Assembly: GCA_019120675.1 (NCBI GenBank)
Contig: DWUQ01000049.1
Coordinates: forward strand, 1 to 9,564
Source of the DNA: Candidatus Paenalcaligenes intestinipullorum
Lineage (GTDB): Bacteria > Pseudomonadota > Gammaproteobacteria > Burkholderiales > Burkholderiaceae_B
DNA: 9,564 nt
Direction: 5' to 3'
The notes beneath the pieces were generated by a model. The model did no database searches and was not told where the DNA came from. It worked only from the letters and a program-made list of their open reading frames with translations. Below, in pieces: positions 4,910-9,564 of the stretch. How positions within the stretch are numbered: position 1 is the stretch's first letter; each line of letters starts with the position of its first letter. Made by a program: the position numbers and the translations under genes.

Positions 4910-5449
4910 ATGGCACGTTTACAAGAATTCTACCGTGAAAAGGTTCAAGCCGAGCTGCTAGGCAAATTCAATTACGACAGCGTAATGGAAGTGCCCCGCA
5001 TCACCAAAATCACCCTCAACATGGGTGTGTCCGAAGCTGTTGCTGATCGCAAAGTGATCGAGCACGCTGCGGGCGATTTGGCGAAAATTGCTGGCCAGAA
5101 ACCCATCATTACCAAAACCCGCAAAGCGATTGCCGGTTTTAAAATCCGCGAAGACTACCCAATTGGCTGCAAAGTCACCTTGCGTGGTCGCCGTATGTAC
5201 GAGTTCCTCGATCGTCTGATCGCTGTGGCCCTGCCCCGCGTTCGTGACTTCCGTGGTATTTCTGCTCGTGCTTTTGATGGCCGCGGCAACTTCAACCTTG
5301 GGGTAAAAGAGCAAATTATTTTCCCCGAGATTGAATACGACAAAATTGACGCAGTACGTGGTCTGAACATCAGCATCACAACCACTGCCAAGACTGACGA
5401 CGAAGCCAAAGCACTCTTGACTGCTTTCAGCTTCCCGTTCCGTAACTAA
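4910..5449 (+). CDS. rplE: 50S ribosomal protein L5 (uL5)
   Basis: L5 binds 5S rRNA together with L18, forms the central protuberance and contacts the P-site tRNA elbow and S13. The product has 179 residues, identical in length to E. coli L5. Family hallmarks are MEVPRITKITLNMGVSEA (26-43), GQKPIITKTRKAIAGFKIR (62-80), GCKVTLRGRRMYEFLDRL (86-103), DFRGISARAFDGRGNFNLG (113-131) and FPEIEYDKID (138-147). Its ribosome binding site AAGAGG (4897-4902) overlaps the rplX stop. In E. coli the start region of this gene carries the S8 repressor site for the spc operon. A comparable element cannot be recognised with confidence here. Confidence 0.98.
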   Translation: MARLQEFYREKVQAELLGKFNYDSVMEVPRITKITLNMGVSEAVADRKVIEHAAGDLAKIAGQKPIITKTRKAIAGFKIREDYPIGCKVTLRGRRMYEFLDRLIAVALPRVRDFRGISARAFDGRGNFNLGVKEQIIFPEIEYDKIDAVRGLNISITTTAKTDDEAKALLTAFSFPFRN

Positions 5450-5460
5450 GGGGTGATGAC

Positions 5461-5766
5461 GTGGCTAAACTTTCACTCATCAATCGCGATATCAAACGCG
5501 CAAAACTGGTCGAAAAATACGCTTCTAAACGCGCTGCGTTAAAAGCCATTATCGACGATCAGTCCAAGTCCGATGAAGAGCGCTATCAGGCTCGCCTCGA
5601 CTTGCAACAACTTCCACGCAACGCGAACCCAACTCGCATGCGCAACCGTTGTGCTGTCACTGGCCGCCCACGTGGTGTTTATAAGCAATTCGGTTTGACT
5701 CGTCACAAAATTCGCGAAATGGCAATGCGTGGCGAGATTCCCGGTATGACCAAATCTAGCTGGTAG
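5461..5766 (+). CDS. rpsN: 30S ribosomal protein S14 (uS14), zinc-independent type, GTG start
   Basis: S14 sits in the head of the small subunit next to S3 and S10. The 101-residue product is the long proteobacterial form, equal to E. coli S14. It carries MAKLSLINRDIKRAKLV at the start and NRCAVTGRPRGVYKQFGLTR (62-81) near the end. Only one cysteine is present where zinc-binding S14 has CxxC pairs, so this is the C-minus type. The start is GTG at 5461: nearby ATG 5456 and GTG 5453 are in other frames, and AAGGGG (5448-5453) precedes it by 7 nt, overlapping the rplE stop. A GTG start in a highly expressed gene may trim its yield slightly. The call is sure. Confidence 0.97.
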   Translation: MAKLSLINRDIKRAKLVEKYASKRAALKAIIDDQSKSDEERYQARLDLQQLPRNANPTRMRNRCAVTGRPRGVYKQFGLTRHKIREMAMRGEIPGMTKSSW

Positions 5767-5776
5767 GAGAATACAC

Positions 5777-6172
5777 ATGAGCATGAGCGATCCAATCGCC
5801 GACATGTTGACCCGCGTTCGTAACGCGCAAATGGTCAACAAGAAGTCGGTTAGCATGCCCTCCTCGAAGCTAAAAGCAGCCATTGCTGCTGTGCTAAAAG
5901 ACGAAGGCTATATCGAAGATTTCCAAATCGCTGGCGAAACCGCCAAGCCTGTATTGGAAATCCAACTTAAATACTACGCAGGCCAACCAGTTATCGAGCG
6001 TATCGACCGCGTGTCACGCCCTGGTTTGCGCGTTTACAAAGGCAGCAACCACATTCCTCAAGTCATGAATGGCTTGGGTGTGGCGATCGTTTCCACCTCC
6101 CGTGGTGTGATGACCGATCGTAAAGCACGCGCTGCTGGTGTAGGCGGCGAAGTACTGTGCTACGTGGCCTAA
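5777..6172 (+). CDS. rpsH: 30S ribosomal protein S8 (uS8)
   Basis: S8 is a primary 16S rRNA-binding protein of the central domain, needed for assembly of the platform. In E. coli it is also the translational repressor of the spc operon. The product has 131 residues (E. coli 130). It starts MSMSDPIADMLTRVRNAQ, keeps MPSSKLKAAIAAVLKDEGYI (28-47), and ends with the conserved rRNA-binding part: VSRPGLRVYK, then GLGVAIVSTSRGVMTDRKAR and GGEVLCYVA. GGAGA (5766-5770) is 6 nt before the ATG and touches the rpsN stop. The repressor protein is thus intact; whether its mRNA target is kept is a separate question. Confidence 0.98.
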   Translation: MSMSDPIADMLTRVRNAQMVNKKSVSMPSSKLKAAIAAVLKDEGYIEDFQIAGETAKPVLEIQLKYYAGQPVIERIDRVSRPGLRVYKGSNHIPQVMNGLGVAIVSTSRGVMTDRKARAAGVGGEVLCYVA

Positions 6173-6185
6173 GGAGATCATCACT

Positions 6186-6719
6186 ATGTCACGTATTGCT
6201 AAATATCCTGTTGCGTTGCCGAAAGGCGTCGAAACCACTATTGCCGAAGACCAAATCGTTGTTAAAGGCCCCTTGGGTACTTTGACTCAGTCCCTGACTG
6301 GCGATGTGGCCATCGAACTCAACGAAGGCGCACTCAGCTTTGCTCCGGCCAACGATAGCCGTCAAGCCAAAGCCATGTCCGGTACCGTACGTTCTTTGGT
6401 CAACAACATGGTTGTCGGTGTAAGCAGTGGCTTTACACGCAAACTAAGCTTGGTCGGCGTGGGTTTCCGTGCACAAGTTCAGGGCAACACCCTGAAACTG
6501 CAACTCGGCTTTTCTCACGACATCAACCACGAGCTACCTGAAGGCGTTACCGCCGAGTGCCCAACCCCCACAGAAGTTATTCTCAAGGGTTCCAACAAGC
6601 AGGTAGTGGGTCAAGTTGCCGCTGAAATTCGTGGCTATCGTCCACCTGAGCCTTACAAAGGTAAAGGTGTACGTTATGCTGACGAGCGCGTCATCTTGAA
6701 AGAAGCCAAGAAGAAATAA
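6186..6719 (+). CDS. rplF: 50S ribosomal protein L6 (uL6)
   Basis: L6 binds 23S rRNA near the sarcin-ricin loop and the factor-binding region. The product has 177 residues, as in E. coli. It shows the two repeated domains of the family: the first (about 1-82) with MSRIAKYPVALPKGV, and the second (about 83-177) with KLSLVGVGFRAQVQG (86-100), LGFSHDI and the signature RPPEPYKGKGVRYADE (152-167). AAGGAGA precedes the ATG and overlaps the end of rpsH, with a 13-nt gap. C-terminal truncations of L6 are linked to aminoglycoside resistance in other species; here the C-terminus is complete, ending KEAKKK. Confidence 0.98.
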   Translation: MSRIAKYPVALPKGVETTIAEDQIVVKGPLGTLTQSLTGDVAIELNEGALSFAPANDSRQAKAMSGTVRSLVNNMVVGVSSGFTRKLSLVGVGFRAQVQGNTLKLQLGFSHDINHELPEGVTAECPTPTEVILKGSNKQVVGQVAAEIRGYRPPEPYKGKGVRYADERVILKEAKKK

Positions 6720-6740
6720 TCGCACAGGCAAGGACGAATT

Positions 6741-7094
6741 ATGGACAAGAAACAATCCCGTTTGCGTCGTGCAGTGGCAACTCGCAAGAAAATTGCCGAG
6801 TTACGCGTACATCGCCTGGCGGTACACCGCACCAATCTGCATATTTACGCCAACATCATCTCGCCAGAAGGCGATCGTGTGCTCGTCAGCGCTTCCTCGC
6901 TCGAGCCCGAAGTTCGCAAAGAGTTATCCAACGGCGGCAACGTTGCTGCAGCTTCCCTTATTGGCAAACGTGTTGCCGAGAAAGCCAAAGCTGCTGGCAT
7001 CGAGACCGTTGCTTTCGATCGCTCTGGCTTCCGTTATCATGGCCGCGTGAAAGCGTTGGCTGACGCCGCGCGTGAAGCCGGCTTGAAGTTCTAA
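6741..7094 (+). CDS. rplR: 50S ribosomal protein L18 (uL18)
   Basis: L18 binds 5S rRNA with L5 and helps deliver it into the central protuberance. The product has 117 residues, the same as E. coli L18. The basic N-terminal tail (MDKKQSRLRRAVATRKKI) is followed by the conserved core LRVHRLAVHRTNLHIYANII, the segment VGKRVAEKA-like LIGKRVAEKAKAAGI, and the characteristic end FDRSGFRYHGRVKALADAAR then EAGLKF. An AAGGA-type ribosome binding site at about 6730-6734 lies 6 nt before the ATG. The gap after rplF, 21 nt, is the largest inside this operon segment but shows no terminator. Confidence 0.98.
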   Translation: MDKKQSRLRRAVATRKKIAELRVHRLAVHRTNLHIYANIISPEGDRVLVSASSLEPEVRKELSNGGNVAAASLIGKRVAEKAKAAGIETVAFDRSGFRYHGRVKALADAAREAGLKF

Positions 7095-7109
7095 GCAAGG
7101 AATTGTCAA

Positions 7110-7631
7110 ATGGCTAAAGCACAAGGCAGAAATAACGCCGACCAAGAGCGCGACGACGGCCTACGTGAAAAAATGATTGCGGTTAACCGCGTCAGCAAAG
7201 TCGTTAAAGGCGGTCGCACCATGAGCTTCGCAGCACTCTCCGTAGTGGGCGATGGCGATGGTCGCATTGGAATGGGCAAGGGTAAAGCTCGTGAAGTACC
7301 CGTTGCAGTTCAAAAAGCAATGGAACAAGCCCGTCGTGGTCTGTTCAAAGTAGCCCTCAAAGACGGCACATTGCATCACTCCGTAGTGGGCAAGCATGGT
7401 GCTTCCACCGTTTTGATTTCTCCTGCTGCCGAAGGTACAGGTGTGATCGCTGGTGGCCCAATGCGCGCTATCTTCGAAGTGATGGGTGTTCGTGACGTGG
7501 TGGCGAAAAGTTTTGGTTCACGCAACCCATACAACATGGTTCGCGCGACCCTAAACGGCTTACGTGCCTGCTCCACACCTTCTGAAATTGCTGCAAAACG
7601 CGGCAAAACAGTCGAAGAAATTCTGGGGTAA
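7110..7631 (+). CDS. rpsE: 30S ribosomal protein S5 (uS5)
   Basis: S5 lies at the mRNA entry side and the neck of the small subunit and affects decoding accuracy and translocation. The product has 173 residues (E. coli about 167). The N-terminal double-stranded-RNA-binding-like domain has EKMIAVNRVSKVVKGGR (20-36), which contains the loop that contacts the spectinomycin site; no deletion is seen there, so no classical S5-type spectinomycin resistance is predicted. The next blocks, VVGDGDGRIGMGKGKAREVP (45-64) and EGTGVIAGGPMRAIFEVMGV (108-127), are family hallmarks, as is GSRNPYNMVRATLNGL (136-151). The ribosome binding site AAGGA is just after the rplR stop. The stop lies 3 nt before rpmD. 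Confidence 0.98.
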   Translation: MAKAQGRNNADQERDDGLREKMIAVNRVSKVVKGGRTMSFAALSVVGDGDGRIGMGKGKAREVPVAVQKAMEQARRGLFKVALKDGTLHHSVVGKHGASTVLISPAAEGTGVIAGGPMRAIFEVMGVRDVVAKSFGSRNPYNMVRATLNGLRACSTPSEIAAKRGKTVEEILG

Positions 7632-7634
7632 ATC

Positions 7635-7820
7635 ATGGCACAAAAGCAAATTAAGGTTACTCTCGTACGCTCAATCATTGGCACCAAAAAAGACCACCGC
7701 GCCACCGTTCGTGGCCTAGGTCTACGTGGTATCAATAGCAGCAGCGTTCTCGTCGATACACCTGAAGTGCGCGGGATGATCCGTAAAGTGGATTACCTCG
7801 TGACAGTTTCAGAAGCCTAA
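7635..7820 (+). CDS. rpmD: 50S ribosomal protein L30 (uL30)
   Basis: L30 is a small (61-residue) 23S rRNA-binding protein of the large subunit. It has the ferredoxin-like fold pattern of the short bacterial form: KQIKVTLVRSIIGTKKDHRA, then VRGLGLRGINSSSVLVDTPE and MIRKVDYLVTV. The ATG is 3 nt after the rpsE stop, and the only upstream purine run is GGGG (7625-7628), so initiation probably depends on ribosomes ending rpsE. L30 is often between rpsE and rplO, as here, and is missing from some bacterial lineages, so its presence is informative. The call is sure. Confidence 0.97.
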   Translation: MAQKQIKVTLVRSIIGTKKDHRATVRGLGLRGINSSSVLVDTPEVRGMIRKVDYLVTVSEA

Positions 7821-7831
7821 AGGAATCGGGA

Positions 7832-8275
7832 ATGTCGCAATTGCAACTAAACTCGTTACAACCCGCAGCTGGCGCTAAAAAAGACGCCCGTCGCGTGGGT
7901 CGAGGCCCAGGTTCAGGCTTCGGCAAAACCGCAGGTCGCGGTCACAAAGGTCAAAAATCACGCTCTGGCGGTTTTCACAAAACTGGTTTTGAAGGCGGTC
8001 AAATGCCTTTACAACGTCGTTTGCCAAAACGTGGTTTTACTACTCCTGGCGGTCATCTGCATGCGGAAATCCGTTTGTCCGACTTACAGCGTCTCGATGT
8101 CGAAGAAATTGATATCAATGTTCTGAAACAAGCAGGCGTCGTCGGTCAACTCGTACGTTTCGCAAAAGTCATTAAGTCTGGCGAATTGTCGCGCAAAGTA
8201 GTGCTGAAAGGCATTCGCGCTACAGCCGGTGCCCGTGCTGCCATTGAAGCAGCTGGTGGTTCGCTAGCTGAATAA
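7832..8275 (+). CDS. rplO: 50S ribosomal protein L15 (uL15)
   Basis: L15 is a late-assembly protein of the large subunit with a long glycine- and arginine-rich extension that threads through 23S rRNA. The product has 147 residues (E. coli 144). It starts MSQLQLNSLQPAAGAKK, then has the Gly/Arg/Lys-rich stretch RRVGRGPGSGFGKTAGRGHK (20-39), continuing GQKSRSGG. Next comes the signature FEGGQMPLQRRLPKRGF (53-69). The globular C-terminal domain includes GELSRKVVLKGIRATAGARA (117-136). AAAGGA (7819-7824) overlaps the rpmD stop and lies 7 nt before the ATG. In E. coli and here the next gene is secY. Confidence 0.98.
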   Translation: MSQLQLNSLQPAAGAKKDARRVGRGPGSGFGKTAGRGHKGQKSRSGGFHKTGFEGGQMPLQRRLPKRGFTTPGGHLHAEIRLSDLQRLDVEEIDINVLKQAGVVGQLVRFAKVIKSGELSRKVVLKGIRATAGARAAIEAAGGSLAE

Positions 8276-8285
8276 AGGGGTTACG

Positions 8286-9564
8286 GTGGCTAAAGCACAA
8301 GCACAGAGTAAAGCAGCATCCGGTTACGGCGATCTCAAACGCCGGATCGTGTTTTTGTTACTCGCGCTGGTTGTTTACCGCTTAGGTACACATATTCCTG
8401 TTCCAGGAATTAATCCGGACGCACTTTCCGATCTGTTCCAAGAAAACTCAGATGGTATTTTGGGTTTATTCAACATGTTCTCGGGTGGTGCGTTGCAACG
8501 GTTCTCAGTCTTTGCGCTGGGGATCATGCCCTACATCTCTGCATCGATTATCATGCAGTTGGCGTCGGCGGTGGTGCCTTCGCTGGAAGCAATCAAAAAA
8601 GAAGGTGAATCGGGTCGACGTAAAATTACGCAGTACACCCGATACGGTACGGTTCTTCTAGCATTTTTTCAGGCTGTGGGTATTTCCATGGCTCTCGAAG
8701 CACAACCAGGGCTGGTCATTGACCCAGGTCTGTTGTTCCGCTTCACAACCGTTGTCACCCTGGTTACAGGCACGATGTTTGTGATGTGGTTAGGCGAGCA
8801 AATCACAGAGCGGGGTATCGGCAACGGTATTTCGATTCTGATTTTTGCTGGGATTGTGGCCGGTTTGCCCAGTGCGCTGGGTGGCATGCTAGATCTCGTG
8901 CGTACGGATGCAATGTCAGTCTTATCGGCATTGATCATCTTGGTGCTCGTTGCTGCCGTTACCTACTTTGTTGTGTTTGTCGAACGCGGTCAGCGTCGCA
9001 TCACAGTTAACTACGCAAAACGTCAAGTAGGTAACCGTATTTATGGTGGACAAAGCTCCCACTTGCCGCTCAAGCTCAATATGGCTGGCGTGATCCCTCC
9101 GATCTTCGCCTCCTCCATTATTTTGCTGCCAGCAACCATTGCAAGTTGGTTCTCCAGTACACCAGGTTTAGGTTGGTTACGCGATTTGGAAGCTGCGCTT
9201 TCACCTCGCCAGCCGCTCTACATTACGCTGTTTTCAGCAATGATTATTCTGTTTTGTTTCTTCTACACGGCCTTGGTATTCAACAGCCGCGAAACAGCCG
9301 ATAATCTAAAAAAGAGCGGTGCATTTGTACCCGGTATTCGTCCAGGCGAACAAACCGCACGTTATATCGACAAAATCCTCACACGGCTCACGCTAGCTGG
9401 GGCGCTCTATATTACGTTTGTGTGTTTGGTACCCGAGCTCTTACAAATGCGCTGGAACGTACCATTCTATTTTGGTGGTACCTCGTTGCTGATTATTGTC
9501 GTAGTTACCATGGACTTCATGTCTCAGGCTCAGGCCTACGTGATGTCCCAACAATACGACTCGT
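8286..9564 (+). CDS. secY: Sec translocon channel subunit SecY (3' end outside window), GTG start
   Basis: SecY forms the protein-conducting channel of the inner membrane with SecE and SecG, used with SecA for export and with ribosomes for membrane insertion. The frame is open from GTG 8286 to the window edge: 426 whole codons of an expected ~440, so only the extreme C-terminus is missing. GTG is supported by AAAGGGG (8274-8280) 5 nt upstream, overlapping the rplO stop. Features in order: cytoplasmic start with GYGDLKRR, TM1 about 20-38 followed by HIPVPGIN, the plug region GILGLFNMFSGGAL (57-70), FALGIMPYISASIIMQL (76-92) of TM2, TERGIGNGISILIFAGI (174-190) entering TM5, the loop RRITVNYAKRQVG (237-249), PLKLNMAGVIPPIFASS (261-277) of TM7, and NLKKSGAFVPGIRPGEQT (340-357). 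About ten membrane segments fit the family. No defects are seen. Confidence 0.97.
   Translation, partial: MAKAQAQSKAASGYGDLKRRIVFLLLALVVYRLGTHIPVPGINPDALSDLFQENSDGILGLFNMFSGGALQRFSVFALGIMPYISASIIMQLASAVVPSLEAIKKEGESGRRKITQYTRYGTVLLAFFQAVGISMALEAQPGLVIDPGLLFRFTTVVTLVTGTMFVMWLGEQITERGIGNGISILIFAGIVAGLPSALGGMLDLVRTDAMSVLSALIILVLVAAVTYFVVFVERGQRRITVNYAKRQVGNRIYGGQSSHLPLKLNMAGVIPPIFASSIILLPATIASWFSSTPGLGWLRDLEAALSPRQPLYITLFSAMIILFCFFYTALVFNSRETADNLKKSGAFVPGIRPGEQTARYIDKILTRLTLAGALYITFVCLVPELLQMRWNVPFYFGGTSLLIIVVVTMDFMSQAQAYVMSQQYDS

Noticed and set aside
3236..7021. Nine copies of the palindrome CGATCG clustered in 3.8 kb and none elsewhere in the window
   Set aside because: About one would be expected by chance in that span, but seven of the eight coding copies are Asp-Arg codon pairs (GAT CGC or GAT CGT) after a codon ending in C, so protein content and codon choice largely explain it. 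It does not resemble a repeat family or a known uptake signal.
1..9564. CRISPR arrays, insertion sequences, tRNA or rRNA genes, phage or defence genes
   Set aside because: Nothing in the window shows spaced direct repeats, transposase motifs, tRNA-like folds or such protein families; the coding content is fully explained by an EAL fragment, the glt operon and the spc operon.

Overview
This window looks like a betaproteobacterial chromosome, most probably Burkholderiales and possibly Alcaligenaceae-like. The reasons are the 122-residue L14 with the beta-type stretch LLNAKLEPIGTRIFGPV, the beta-like S5, L24 and SecY sequences, and moderate GC (roughly low-to-mid 50s %, estimated by eye). All genes read left to right on the + strand. 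This taxonomic placement comes from remembered family sequences, not from a search.

Region 1 (1-543): the 3' end of a gene for a degenerate, probably non-catalytic EAL-domain protein (cyclic-di-GMP family). It is followed by a 123-nt spacer with two inverted repeats and the ribosome binding site of gltI.

Region 2 (544-3776): a complete glutamate/aspartate ABC importer operon. It encodes the periplasmic binding protein GltI, the permeases GltJ and GltK, and the ATPase GltL. The gltI-gltJ gap of 155 nt holds a strong intrinsic terminator and then three small hairpins. This layout should let the binding protein be made in excess over the membrane parts. gltJ, gltK and gltL are tightly packed.

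Region 3 (3777-4202): a 426-nt gap with no credible gene. It has a weak terminator-like structure after gltL, a candidate sigma-70 promoter (TTGCAG, 17 nt, TATTAT), a hairpin lying almost at the predicted transcription start, and two more hairpins before the rplN ribosome binding site. It is best read as the promoter and structured leader of the spc ribosomal protein operon.

Region 4 (4203-9564): the spc operon in the standard bacterial order rplN-rplX-rplE-rpsN-rpsH-rplF-rplR-rpsE-rpmD-rplO-secY. Gaps are 3-21 nt, and secY runs off the right edge about 15 codons before its expected end. The genes supply large- and small-subunit ribosomal proteins plus the channel of the Sec translocon. That translocon would export GltI and insert GltJ and GltK.

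No previously undescribed protein system is visible; every complete gene belongs to a well-known family. The observations most worth checking are non-coding: the structured rplN leader, the terminator and hairpin series between gltI and gltJ, and the placement of a transporter operon directly upstream of the spc operon.
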